Source: Cladosporium sp. IMV 00045
Lineage: Eukaryota; Ascomycota; Dothideomycetes; Cladosporiales; Cladosporiaceae
Reading direction: 5' to 3'
Assembly (NCBI GenBank): GCA_001931905.2
Contig: MSJI02000629.1
Span: 1-25,306 of the forward strand
DNA: 25,306 nt
Part shown: piece by piece, positions 12,425 through 22,433 of the stretch
Numbering within the stretch: position 1 is the stretch's first letter
Layout: each line of letters begins with the position of its first letter
The notes under the pieces: generated by a model
The model's input: the letters and a program-made list of their open reading frames with translations, nothing else
Databases searched by the model: none
What the model was told of the DNA's origin: nothing
Position numbers and translations under genes: made by a program

Positions 12425-14261
12425 ATGGCAAACAATCGCATATTCACGAAACGAGAAATCGAGAACCTGATCGCCGAGGGACAGACAATTATCATCTTCC
12501 AGAACAATGTCTTGAGGGTCAGCAATGGCTGGAAAGAGAGGCATCCAGGTGGCCGACTCGTTCTCGATCACATGATCGGTAGAGACGCAACAGACGAGAT
12601 CGATGCGTACGCTCATTCCAATCTGCATTTGACACTGATCGATCTGGCTCGCTAACAACGCATTTACTTTAGCATGCACACACAAGCAACTCTCCATACC
12701 ATGAAACGTTACAGCATCGGAAAAATCCTGGGACGATGGAAAAACCTCACACCTCCGATCCAGGGTGGATCATACCAAGTGCAAGCAGACGAGGAAGAGG
12801 AGATAACGTCTGACGATGCCTCGATTATTTCAGAAAGCGATAAGCAGGACTCCGGTATTGAGTGCGATACCGCATCAGATATCAGCAGCGTCGACTGCCC
12901 CGACAAGACCCTCCCCTACCGACGTCTCAAGTACAGCAAAGCCAATGCGATCGAGCGCATCGATAGCGCGGTCGATGTGTCGTTGACAATTCCACCTCAC
13001 GAGGAAGCACGCACTTCGGCTGCATACATCGAGAACACAGTACAGCACGAGATCGACGTTGACCTCGCAAAGTACCCTTCGCTAGATACCGACACACAGC
13101 GTGACATTGCCCTGAAGTTCCAAGCACTGCACCAGCGAGTCAAGGACGAAGGTTTCTACAAATGCCGTTTCATCGAGTACGGCAAGGAGATGACACGATA
13201 CGCCACACTATTCGCACTGTTCATATTCACCTTGAACAAAGGCTGGTATTTCGTCTCGGCGTGCTTCCTCGGCCTCTTCTGGCATCAGATCATGTTCACT
13301 GCACACGATGCGGGTCACCGTGGGATCACCAGAAACATCACAGCAGACACCTTGATTGGCATCTTCATTGCGGATCTGTGCTGCGGTCTTTCAATCGGGT
13401 GGTGGAAAAGTAGCCACAACGTCCACCACCTGGTGACGAATGCTCCGGTACGTACCATACCACGCAATCTGCCTCACATGGAATCAATCAAACTAACTTA
13501 CAACCCAACAGGAACACGACCCCGACATCCAAAACATCCCCCTCTTCGCCACCGCCCCCGCCTTCCTCCAAAACATGAAATCAACCTACTACCCAGGCTT
13601 CGAATTCCTCTACGACGCCGTCGCGGCCATCGCCGTCCGAATCCAGAAATACACCTACTACCCCGTCATGGCCATCGCGCGCTTCAACCTCTACCTCCTC
13701 TCCTGGGGCTACCTGCTCTCCCCACGCTCTCACACAAAGGGGAAAACGTGGTGGACTCGCCCAACCGAAATCGCCTGCATCGCCATCTACTTCGTGCTCT
13801 ACTTCTACGTGCTGCTATACAGCAACATCCCCACCTGGCCCTCCCGCGCCATCTTCCTCCTGACCAGCCATCTGATTACCATGCCGCTGCACGTGCAAAT
13901 CACGCTCTCGCACTGGGGCACGAGCACGTCGGACATGGGGCCGGGGGAATCCTTCGCGCAGCGCCAGCTGCGCACCACCATGGACGTTTCGTGCCCGGCG
14001 TGGTTGGATTTCGTGCACGGCGGGCTGCAGTTCCAGGTTGTGCACCATCTGTTCCCGCGCGTGCCGAGGCACAATCTGCGCGCGCTGCAGGTGCTGGTGA
14101 GGGAGTTTTGCGCAGAGACGGAGATTGAGTATTTAATTCACGGGTTTAAGGCGGGGAATGGCGTGGTTTTGAATCGGCTGCAGGAAGTGGCGGAGCAGGC
14201 GAGGATGATGGCGGAGTGTCAGAAGCATATGGCTGAGACGGGGGAGAGTGGGTTACATTAG
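12425..14261 (+). CDS. Delta-8 sphingolipid desaturase (cytochrome b5 fusion)
   Basis: This is an ER enzyme that introduces the delta-8 double bond in the long-chain base of fungal glucosylceramides. Exons are 12425-12606, 12673-13447 and 13512-14261, giving 568 residues. Introns at 12607-12672 (GTACGC..CTTTAG) and 13448-13511 (GTACGT..CAACAG) restore one reading frame. The N-terminal cytochrome b5 domain has the heme ligands HPGG (40-43) and His63, the second just after the first splice junction. A Ser/Asp-rich linker follows (about 90-135). The membrane desaturase domain has its three histidine boxes: HDAGH (272-276), HNVHH (309-313) and QVVHH (494-498). Gln in place of the first His of the third box marks the b5-fused front-end/sphingolipid desaturases. 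The order and length fit fungal delta-8 enzymes; a front-end fatty-acid desaturase is the less likely alternative. It converges on the RSC7-like gene 315 bp downstream. Confidence 0.9.
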
Positions 14262-14576
14262 AATTGCATAGCGAATTGTTGAAGTTTGGGATTTTTCGAT
14301 TGTTTTCTTGGATGTCTTTCCCTATTTGTTGGGTATTCAATACTCGATTAGAGCGTGATGCATGCGTGAACGGAATAATAGTAGAAGAAACAAAGCCCCG
14401 GTGTCAGAAAGAGCCCCAGAGCCTTCTCTGAAGATGAAGTCAGCTCCGTCCACCCAGCCCTTCCCAATCAGAAAATCATAAAACCCCGGCCTCCCAAGAA
14501 ATCAAACAAAAAGCAAGAAGAGCTAAAGCTCATTTCAAGCACCCACAACGCCTATTCGCCCAACGCCCTGATAACG
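14262..14576. other. Convergent intergenic region
   Basis: 315 bp between the 3' ends of the desaturase and the RSC7-like gene. It should contain both 3' UTRs. No other feature was seen. Confidence 0.6.
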
Positions 14577-16334
14577 TCAAACAGGATACCCGCTAAAGCC
14601 GATCTTCAATCCCCCTCGCATTGCACTGTCGCCCTCGGTGCCCCACTGCTGCTTCCAGCCCAGCTCCGCCGACTTGGCCTCCTCGAAAGCCTTCCGGCAG
14701 TCCTCTGGCAGCTCGTCGACGACGTCTGCCGAGATGTTGCTGAGACCTTGCGCTCCGGAGGTCGGGTCCGTGAGTGCGCCGTCGGGGCCTGGGAAGCCGG
14801 CGTTGGAAATCGGTGGTGCGGTGTAGGCGGTGTCGATCACGGCATAGTTGCGTGATACCACTGGCGGTACGTCTGAGAACTTTGAGGTTTGTTGCTGTGC
14901 TTCGGATGACTCGGGGCCGTTGGCGGATGAGGTACCATTCGTGATCTGTGGCGCTGACTGTGTTTGCGTAGGCGGGGCAATCTGCTCCCATTTGGCGTGT
15001 GTCGGTTGTGTGTTCCTCGGGTAGAACATCATATTGGTGTGCGTGTCGTAAACGCCGTGGTTCGTTGTTGCGCGAGTCGCTGCCATGATGGCATTAAAGC
15101 GGCTGTGACGAATTGATCAGCATAGGCCAAATGTGCATCAACTAACAAAATTACATACCTTGCTTCTTTGGCATGCATGAATTGCCAGTTGCCAATCGTG
15201 ATGTTGTTCCTGCGCTTGCCTCCTATTGGCGCAGGGTTGCGAGCACCAGCGGCCGCTGCACTTCCAGTCGTGCGATAGACCTCGCTAGCACCGAACCAGG
15301 CGACGTAGCGATTGCGGTTGTAAGGCTCGTCCTTTCCGGGAACAATGTCATCCGGATCCGCGAGCTCGCCCTCGATCTCGCCATTTACGCGCGCCTGGGA
15401 GACCTTGTAGTCATCAATAATGCGCCTACCGCCGACGATGATTCTAGCACCGAACTCGCGGAAGACCGATCGCGCAACGACAACACCAATGTTGCGGCCC
15501 TTGTAGCTGCTGGGCAAAATCTCTCGATCGATCAAGTCCTTCTTCTCGGCATCGTTGACAAGCACCTTGTAGAGCTTGGGGTGCTTCGTGAAGAAGAGAT
15601 AGCTGTCGCGGAAACCGCAGCAACGAGCAGGCTCTGTCGACAACATATAAAGCTTCTCGCCACGTCCCTGGATCGTGAATGTGCGAACGCGGTACTCTCT
15701 TCCACCCTTGAGGTGTCCGTTCTCATCCACCTTCTCATCGCCCTCATCGTCCTGGTCGATTTGCGCCTCGTCGTTGACAACGTCGTATTTTTGTCCTTCA
15801 AACATGACATGAGGTGCCTCTGGAGGCGCGCCTTTCCTCCTGCCTCTGAAACCTCCTCGTCCGGACCCTACAGGGCGCCCTCTCTTCCGCTTGAAAGGTG
15901 TGCCAGACTCGCTCCCGTCTTCGCCAACGTCGGGAGTGCCAAGGTGTCTAGTTGGTGGTCTGCCAGGACCGCGACCTCTTCCTCGTCGGCGCGGCATGGC
16001 GGTGATTTGTGGTGGACTGTCGGCATCATCGTCGTCGTCGTCATCGTCATCGTCGTCCGCGGCAGGAGTTTGCGCGTCGGCTTCCTCTTGGAGTCCGGCA
16101 CCTCTCAAGGGCGTCGCATCACCAGTCGCTTCCGCATCAGCATCGTCGCCTGCATCGATCATTTCGGAGTCCTCATCCTCGGTTTTGGGTGGACGAGTGG
16201 GCGTTTCTGCGATGAAGTTGTTAGGGCTTTGCGCATATGGGAGGTGGTTTGAAGTAGGGTTGGGATGAGAGCATACCGCCTAAAGAGGCCCTGTTCTTAC
16301 GCGGGAAGCCCTTGTGGCCCTTTTTGAAGCCCAT
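14577..16334 (-). CDS. RSC7: RSC7/NPL6-like chromatin remodelling complex subunit
   Basis: This is a nuclear subunit of the RSC/SWI-SNF type remodelling complex (RSC7/Swp82 family). Exons on the minus strand are 16334-16277, 16206-15159 and 15102-14577, giving 543 residues. Intron 1 (16276-16207) has a GTATGC donor and CTAAC branch; intron 2 (15158-15103) has GTATGT..TCACAG and restores an EASRFNAIM junction. Residues 70-80 are an unbroken Asp run. Two AT-hook-like basic segments follow: RGRGRGPGRPP (about 94-104) and KRKRGRPVGSGRGG (125-138). The RSC7 core spans about 191-289, with YRVRTFTI, the GFRDSYLFF stretch and FGARIIVGGRRI. Residues 300-400 include KRRNNITIGNWQFMHAKEA; the C-terminal 130 residues are Pro/Ser/Gln-rich. 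A second in-frame ATG 43 codons upstream (16463) has T at -3 and is the weaker start choice. Confidence 0.9.
16026..16062. repeat. Trinucleotide repeat coding for poly-Asp
   Basis: Alternating GTC/ATC triplets on the plus strand (GAC/GAT on the coding strand) make the eleven-residue Asp run in the RSC7-like protein. Such runs often vary in length between strains. Confidence 0.8.
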
Positions 16335-16649
16335 TGCGCTTGCAAGCCGCCTGGGGGAGGTCGGGATGGATTGTTGCTTCGGCTTCGCGGGCGCTGGCTG
16401 GCTGATGGGTAGGTCTGTTAGTGAGAGGGCAGGAGCGCGAAGTTCGAACGCGCTGCATGCCATAAAGCCTGGGGACGGGCATGTTCGGCCGAGTTATCCC
16501 CGACACACTTCACATCGATGGCAGGTCTTTCGTTCAGTAACCGTGATTGAACTTTGGATGATATCACATGATTGAAGGTCTTGTTCAGTAAAGCTACATT
16601 GAAATTGGATCAGCGAACACAAAAACAACCCCTCTGGCACGCGCTAAAG
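16335..16649. other. Spacer upstream of the RSC7-like gene
   Basis: 315 bp that hold the RSC7-like promoter and leader and the 3' UTR of the next minus-strand gene. It contains the alternative in-frame ATG at 16463. Nothing else was recognised. Confidence 0.5.
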
Positions 16650-18117
16650 CTACAACGTGATCCCATCAACCAGCGCTTGCAAGTCATCCACCTCACAGCA
16701 ATCCCTATCCACAGGCAACTCTTCACCCGGTTCTTCCCCAACGACAGCCCAAACATCTTCACCCGCATACCCAGCCATCGTCGCAAGCCTCACAGTCCTC
16801 TCGATCCACTTGCAACTGAACGCCGTCCAACCAGGAAATGTGGAAGGTGCCGAGAACCCCGTATTCCGGAACGAGAGCTCCTGCATAGCGATATCCACAA
16901 ACGTCATCAGAAGCTCATACATCACTTCCATAGTACCCTCAATCCATGAGGATTCCGCCTGATATGCCGCGAGGATCTTATAAAGCGCAGCGCTTGCTTC
17001 AGGAGACCAGGCAGGGCAAAGCGCACGCGGAGTGACTGATTCTGGTTCCTGCATCGACCGAAGCGCATGGCAGAGAGCGTGGGAGAGGATCCTGCCTGAG
17101 GCGTGCATGTTGATCACGAGGCTTGGGTTCTCTGCGATGACGCGTTTCCAGAGTATCTCGTCGACTGCTGCTCTTTGGCGGCGACGTCTTTCTATGCTGT
17201 GCTCGGCTTGGATGATGTCGCTCTCTTGCATGATGTTCCTCCCGTAGATTGGGCAAGCCATATCGATGCATTGGGCTTTGGACAGTGATTTCAGAGACTT
17301 GATCGACGTTGTCATCTCGTGCTCGCATGGAAGGCGGACCGCGAAGCGTTCGGTGTTCTCTCCCCGCAGGTCTCGAATCGGCTCGAGACAGACCATCGTG
17401 CCCCGTCGTCTCACTCGCCTCATATTGAGCGCAAGAAGTTCGTTGGCGGTGAAAATACTATGGCAGTCCCATCTTGGTGCATCAGTCGAAGAGTGCCCTG
17501 CAGCATGAAGTTGTTGGCGTTGAACATGGAAGTAGGCTCTGTCTGACGCTCGACAGAATAGGTCAAGCAAGAGGCTCGACCAAGGTTTAGCCTCAGCCAG
17601 TGTTGACATCTGCCTCCATTGTGCTTCATTGAATCGGAAGAGGTGTATCTGCCTTGCCCCACTACCGTGCCAAAGAGTACTCAAGCGGAAGACATATCCC
17701 TCTTCCCCGAGCTGATTGTCGGAGATCGTCACTGCCTCCAGCACGCTCCTTCCGCCGCAGCTGGAAAGCTGATTGATCGCAGAAACGAGGTTGGTAATGT
17801 CAAGCGTTGGGTTTCCTTCGATATATCGTTGAGAAACGTCGTATCTGACAAAATAGTCCAAGCCTCTTTCTTGCAAGGAGTACTTGCTAACATCAGGTGT
17901 TTCCCGGTATGGCGCTTCTTTTGGTGGCTGCAACCGAAAGTCATGGCTACCGGTGGGATAAGACGTGATCAATGAAGTCGCTGGGTACTCCAAGAATAGT
18001 ATGGCAGTGGGTATGAGTATCGGCCGGGAGTTGAAGACGTTGAAGGCTAGCGATGACGTCCACGGCGGCTGCGGCAAGACGTGCAAGAGAATGGTCTGAA
18101 TAATCTGAGGCGTGCAT
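16650..18117 (-). CDS. Unrecognised protein with a degenerate Cys/His (RING-like) motif
   Basis: I do not recognise this protein. A long open frame runs from 16650 up to about 18086, but its first ATG lies far inside, at 17609. A better model starts at the ATG at 18117, which opens an Ala/Leu-rich 43-codon exon (18117-17989). A 61-bp intron (17988-17928, GTACCC..TTGCAG) then joins it in phase to the exon 17927-16650, giving 468 residues. The donor is not ideal, so the junction is tentative. Residues 244-268 show a C-x-H pair and C-x4-C-P (LPCEHEM ... AQCIDMACPIYG), which loosely recalls the second half of a RING finger, but the usual later cysteine is absent. An Arg-rich stretch (MRRVRRRG) lies before it and another (ERRRRQR) after it. 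No signal peptide or membrane helix is evident. The long frame, varied composition and in-phase upstream exon support a real, probably lineage-restricted gene. Confidence 0.65.
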
Positions 18118-18170
18118 AAGCTGGCTTTTTATCCATGTTGCTGGAGGTATATGATCCTTCGGGTGTCGGA

Positions 18171-18221
18171 CTTCACCCCAAAATTGACAAAGCCTTTGTG
18201 AATTTTGGGGGGTAAGTGAAG
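18171..18221. repeat. Long imperfect inverted repeat (hairpin)
   Basis: The arms 18171-18192 and 18194-18221 are reverse complements around a single-base centre. Pairing is 6 bp (ACAAAG/CTTTGT), one mismatch, 10 bp (CCCCAAAATT/AATTTTGGGG), a 6-base bulge (GGTAAG) in the right arm, then 5 bp (CTTCA/TGAAG). It lies 54 bp upstream of the proposed start of the unknown minus-strand gene. It could be a foldback-element remnant, an operator or a leader hairpin. Confidence 0.85.
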
Positions 18222-18403
18222 CTTGTTAGGACTTAGAGGTTGAAGTTTGGCCTTTCAATCCATAATCCAAGCTTCTGCAATAGGTGCCAGTTACTTGAAA
18301 GTGTCATCTAGGAGCCAAATTTCTAGTAAATACTCTCAGGAAATGTGCCAATTCCCGAAGACATTGGCCTCGCCGTCAAGCATCTAATATCCGGAAGTGT
18401 CTT

Positions 18404-18594
18404 CCCAGAATCCAGGACTCAGGGAAAGTCGATTCACTGTTTTCGACGCATCATCGTATGCCCGGGTCCTGCATGTCAGGTCACTTATTCCAGGTTCCTG
18501 CATTCCAGGATCATAGAGTGATGATTTTAGGCAAGCCGTCTTGCGGAAGCTGAGTTCTATTGCCTGGTTCCCAATTCCTGGATTCTGGAATTGG
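18404..18594. repeat. Cluster of degenerate CCAGGAAT-type repeats
   Basis: The string CAGAATCCAGGA occurs at about 18406-18417 and again, inverted, within 18571-18594. Between them lie two ATTCCAGG copies and two GGTTCC copies. The segment 18571-18594 has perfect 8-bp inverted arms (CCAATTCC/GGAATTGG). Unit spacing is irregular, so this is not a simple satellite. Confidence 0.6.
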
Positions 18595-19541
18595 ACGTAA
18601 GCGAGCGGCGCTCGTTGGCTAGACAGGACGGAGACAGGGCTGTACCGTATGCTAGTATTACAGCGACGTCCCTCTCGCAAGCAAGGGATATGCAGATCGA
18701 TCCTCACTGGCGGTTGTCGCTGTTTCCAACAGTCCGGAATCGTGGAGTATCCAGAGCCGTGCGAATACCTTCTACCCACCCTGGAAGTCGACTGTTGCTG
18801 AAATCTGGAGACTGGAAGCCAGTGACTGGATTTGATCTTCTAGAGCTCTGTTTACTGGAATTCACCTTCAGCAGATACCTCATTCAGACTATCTGTTGGT
18901 ATGCGTATACAGTTCCCGATTGCTTAAAGTGAGCGAAGCGGCTATACAGCACGTAAAGTCTGGGCTTGTAGCTCCAAGACCTAAGACTCACAGTAATTGG
19001 AAAGCAGTGAAAAGTTCTGTCATCAGTTCTTCGTCAGAGCTCTGGCTAACACTATATTGCATGCTGCCAATTTTTGTGTTCACGAATCACTTGTTCGCAG
19101 ATCCTATATTCCAGGGATTGATAGAATATTATCGACTACATGGCACGTCGCCCACGCAACGTAGGGTAGTTGTCTCGGCTTGCGTGAGCAGTGCGGAGAA
19201 GAGTGAAGAGTGGCATCCGCATCCCTTAGCCTGCGCACGGTCGTCAGTTCCCCAGCCTTCGCCGTTCCAATGTGACGTTGGTAAGCTTCCAATTGCGCAC
19301 AAGCGAGACCTCACCTCGAGAGAGCTTCCCATCCAACCACACCTCATCCCTTCTCCCACTTCCTCACTCTTCACACACACTCCTCGCCCACTCCATTCGT
19401 ACACTTCACTCTATTCAAGACATCCTCGCGACATCAATTCGCATATCAATCCTCATTCGCGCCGATCACGCGCTCCGGACACGCGACTCGCGACAAGCTC
19501 TAGCTCTCTCTAGCTTATTACCTCACTTCACCACCGCAATA

Positions 19542-20606
19542 ATGACTGACACCGAGATCAAGGAAGGTGACCAGGGTATGTCCACTTTCTCGCATGTCTC
19601 TTCTCCCTCTCATCGCGACGATGCTCCAATGCGACGATTGTCACGGCCGTCAATCTCTCTGGCGCGTCGATGCGCCGGCGCTTGTATCACGCGTTGCGCT
19701 TGTCGCTTCGTTGATCCGGAGCCTCTACGCGTTCATCCGGGATCGCATCGATTCATTTTCGATGTTTCCGCGACGCATCAACGACGCGACACGTCAATCT
19801 GCGATTGATGCGTTACGTGACGATCATCGTTCGCGCATCGATCGCTGTCGTCAGCGCTGACGGCAGATGAACGACGTCTCACAAATATGGCTGTTTACTT
19901 CTACATTCCACGTCGCAACCATAAATCAAGCAGTAGTACCATTGCTAACAACAATCCAGTCGCCTGGCAGTGGGGTGGCGGCAAGCCCGGCGGCACCGCC
20001 AGCGAGGTGGCCACCGAGGGCGAGCTCAAGATGGAGACCAAGAGCGGCAACGAGGTGAAGAAGAACGCCGACCCGGAGAACCCTGCTGTGCGCGTTGAGC
20101 GCAGCGGTCACGATGTTGTGAAGCGCGCCAGCGAGCTCGAAGTCGAGGAGGAAGGCGACAAGCACAAGGAAGACTCCGGCGACAAGAAGGACGACTCTGC
20201 TGAGAAGAAGGACGGCGAGCAAGCCAAGGAAGGCGCAGAGGATGCGCAGAAGGGCGACGAGCCGAAGAAGGACGGCGAAGACAAGGCCGCTGCCGAGGAG
20301 AAGGCCGAGTCGAAGAAGGACGATGAGGAGAAGAAGGACGAGTCCAAAGAGACCAATGGCGACGCCCAGACCGGCGAGAAGCGCAAGGCCGAGGACGACG
20401 GCGAAGACAACAACGAGCAGGACGACAAGGCCGATGGCGAGAAAGCCGACGAGCCCAAGGAGAACGGCGACCAACCCCCGCCGAAGAAGAAGGGCAGACC
20501 CGCGAAGAACTCCACTGCCCCGAAGGCCGAGAAGCCCAAGAAGGAGCCCAAGAAGGCCGCCACCGAGACTGGCGAGCCCAGGCGCTCCGGTCGCAACAGG
20601 AGTTAA
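19542..20606 (+). CDS. HVA1-family (DUF2945, Tudor-like) protein with charged tail and AT-hook
   Basis: Exons are 19542-19575 and 19960-20606, giving 226 residues. The intron (19576-19959, GTATGT..ATCCAG with a CTAAC branch) is 384 bp, much longer than others here. Residues 1-75 match the small Tudor-like domain named for hypervirulence-associated protein 1: KEGDQVAWQWGGGKPGGT at the start, then GNEVKKNADPENPAVRVERSG and DVVKRASEL. The biochemical role of the family is not settled. From about residue 80 to 185 the protein is almost wholly Lys, Glu, Asp and Ala, probably disordered. It ends with an AT-hook-like KKKGRPAK, a basic Lys/Pro segment and RRSGRNRS. This suggests a nuclear, DNA-associated protein, which is inference. 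An in-frame ATG inside the intron (19887) would give a different N terminus if the intron were retained or a second promoter used. Confidence 0.87.
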
Positions 20607-21013
20607 TTGAGCTGCAAAGCTCGAATGGCAAGGCAAGTATTGCCTGGCAAACGGCCTGAATTTCCGATCAGGGATCGAGTCTTCAGATTCAATCACGATG
20701 CCGAAGGTGGCACACGACGGGCTTTTGGTGTGATAGGATGTGAGGTTTTTTTGCTTTATTCATTTTGATTGGCGCGTAGGAAAAATTGGCCTTCTTCAGG
20801 CACGGGGTTTAACGGACAACGGAGGTCAAGGAAAAGGAAAGGGGGCACGGGCAGGGGCTTGGATCTCTTCCTAAGTGCGGATGAATTAAGTCGTTTCTGT
20901 TATGTTATTGCTAGGCGCAGAGAAAAAAAGTGTTCACCTCATCTCTCCTTTCACCTCATTCCTCCCACCTTCCCTACCTTCTCCGTACAAAACCCACGAT
21001 AAGCACCTGAACC
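20607..21013. other. Convergent intergenic region
   Basis: 407 bp between the stops of the HVA1-like and GNAT genes, holding both 3' UTRs. No RNA gene or repeat was recognised. Confidence 0.6.
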
Positions 21014-21658
21014 TCAAGAAAACGCCGACTCGAACTCAGGCCCCACAAAACAAACCGCCTCCATCTCCCTCCCCCTCCCCTCCCCATCTTGATACCCATA
21101 CTCCGTGCGTCCAAACTCCCTCCAGCCCACCCTCTGATAAAGCCTCATCGCACCCTCATCCTTCACAAGCGCAAAAAGCACGACCCTCACTCCCCTCCTC
21201 GCCGCTTCAGCACTCACAGCCCGCATAAGAGCTTCCGCCACGCCGCGCCCGCGCGCCGAGGGGGAGACGAAGAGGCGCTCGAGCACGGCGAGTGGCGTGG
21301 GGGAGTGTGGGTGCAGAGAGCGGTGGAGGGAGACGGCGGGGTCGGAGGGGGAGAGGGAGAGGGCGACGTGGCCTATTATCTCGTCCGGTTGGTCGTCTTT
21401 GTGGTGCTTTTCTTGATTTGGAGAGTCGGCAGCAGAAGAAGTAGTCGTATTCTCGTCTTTGGTTTGTTCGTTCAATTTCCTCGCAGGTGTCGATACAGCG
21501 ACCCAAGCGCAGAGCGTGTTCGGTGAGGAGAGGAATTCCCCAGCGCGAGAGACGCCTTGCACGGGGTACTTGTCTTTTTCGTAAACGTGGGCGAGGAGGG
21601 CGGCGCAGGAGGGGAGGTCGGAGGGGCGTCGGCGGCGAATGGTGATGGTTGGTTGCAT
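21014..21658 (-). CDS. GNAT family N-acetyltransferase
   Basis: This is a single-exon gene for 214 residues. GNAT enzymes move an acetyl group from acetyl-CoA to an amine; the substrate here cannot be told from sequence. The start region (TITIRRRRPSDLPSCAALLAHVY) is the usual first strand and helix. The acetyl-CoA binding motif A is clear: LERLFVSPSARGRGVAEALM (126-145) with the R-G-R-G-V-A turn at 136-141. Motif B follows with LYQRVGWREFGRTEYGY (173-189). Residues 61-92 are a polar, low-complexity insertion between strands. The ATG at 21658 is the only one in frame before the domain. It converges on the HVA1-like gene, with no sign of co-regulation. Confidence 0.88.
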   Translation of the reverse strand: MQPTITIRRRRPSDLPSCAALLAHVYEKDKYPVQGVSRAGEFLSSPNTLCAWVAVSTPARKLNEQTKDENTTTSSAADSPNQEKHHKDDQPDEIIGHVALSLSPSDPAVSLHRSLHPHSPTPLAVLERLFVSPSARGRGVAEALMRAVSAEAARRGVRVVLFALVKDEGAMRLYQRVGWREFGRTEYGYQDGEGRGREMEAVCFVGPEFESAFS

Positions 21659-22433
21659 TTTCTTAAGATCTGTCTGTTCTTTTGATAATTTCCTCTTCCA
21701 TAATTTCCCTGTTCTCTTTGCCTCGTGCAAAAATAGGTAGTAGCTGGGACCAAAGGAGAATATGATCGAAAATCAGATCAAGGACTAGGAAATGAAATAG
21801 GAGAATGTCAGAAGATTTGAAGATAGTACGAAATGTGCTGTTTTCGGACGGCGTCACTAGGTGAAAATAGTGATTGACTCACGAGATCAATGAAGAAAAC
21901 CCTCCAAAAAAAAATTAGTACTGAAGTATTATATGAGCGTCGCAATAAAGAATGATCCCCTAAATAAATCCGACTGGTGACAGGACGGAGCTCAATCACA
22001 TATAAACCCGGAAAGGAACTGGTAGATCTCCGCAGAAATGTGAAACCCTACCTCCTACCTTTTACAACTATGTACGATGAATATGCCACGAAAATGGACT
22101 TGAAGCACACGCGGAGAACTGGACGCACAACAGTACTCAGTACCTATATTTATTGAACAGTCCGCCATGCCCTGAATGCCACCTTTTTGTCCGATCGCAG
22201 GGCGAGTTATACAAAACGGCGTTTTCCAAAATCGCTAAGGTCCCAGGCACCCACTCTTACCAACAAAGAGATAGAATTTACGTGGACCTGACCTGAACAC
22301 GACTGCTTTCTAAAGTACACAAGCCGAACACTTCTCACACAACCACACGAGTCAGTAACGAATGAGTACAGTACGGTTCTCATTGGATCCGGCCAAAAGA
22401 TGATACCTAAATATCACACAACAACAACACTCC
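21659..22433. other. Intergenic region between the GNAT and Atg22-like genes
   Basis: 775 bp, more A/T-rich than its surroundings (for example 21900-21970). It holds the GNAT promoter and the Atg22-like 3' UTR. No further gene, tRNA or repeat was recognised. Confidence 0.6.

Larger units (their letters stand above)
18118..19541. other. Divergent intergenic region with hairpin and short repeats
   Basis: 1.42 kb between the unknown minus-strand gene and the HVA1-like plus-strand gene, so it should hold both promoters. It contains a long imperfect hairpin (18171-18221) and a cluster of degenerate CCAGGAAT-type repeats (18404-18594). The last 200 bp are C/T-rich, as expected for a leader. The open frames here are short and lack motifs. 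Confidence 0.6.

Noticed and set aside
15173..16252. A 359-codon plus-strand frame over the RSC7-like gene
   Set aside because: It is the complement of the RSC7-like coding exon. The spliced minus-strand product has recognisable domains; this one does not.
19926..20696. A 256-codon minus-strand frame rich in Leu/Val/Gly opposite the HVA1-like gene
   Set aside because: It is the antisense of a Lys/Glu/Asp codon-rich tail. The apparent hydrophobicity follows from complementing GAG/AAG/GAC codons.
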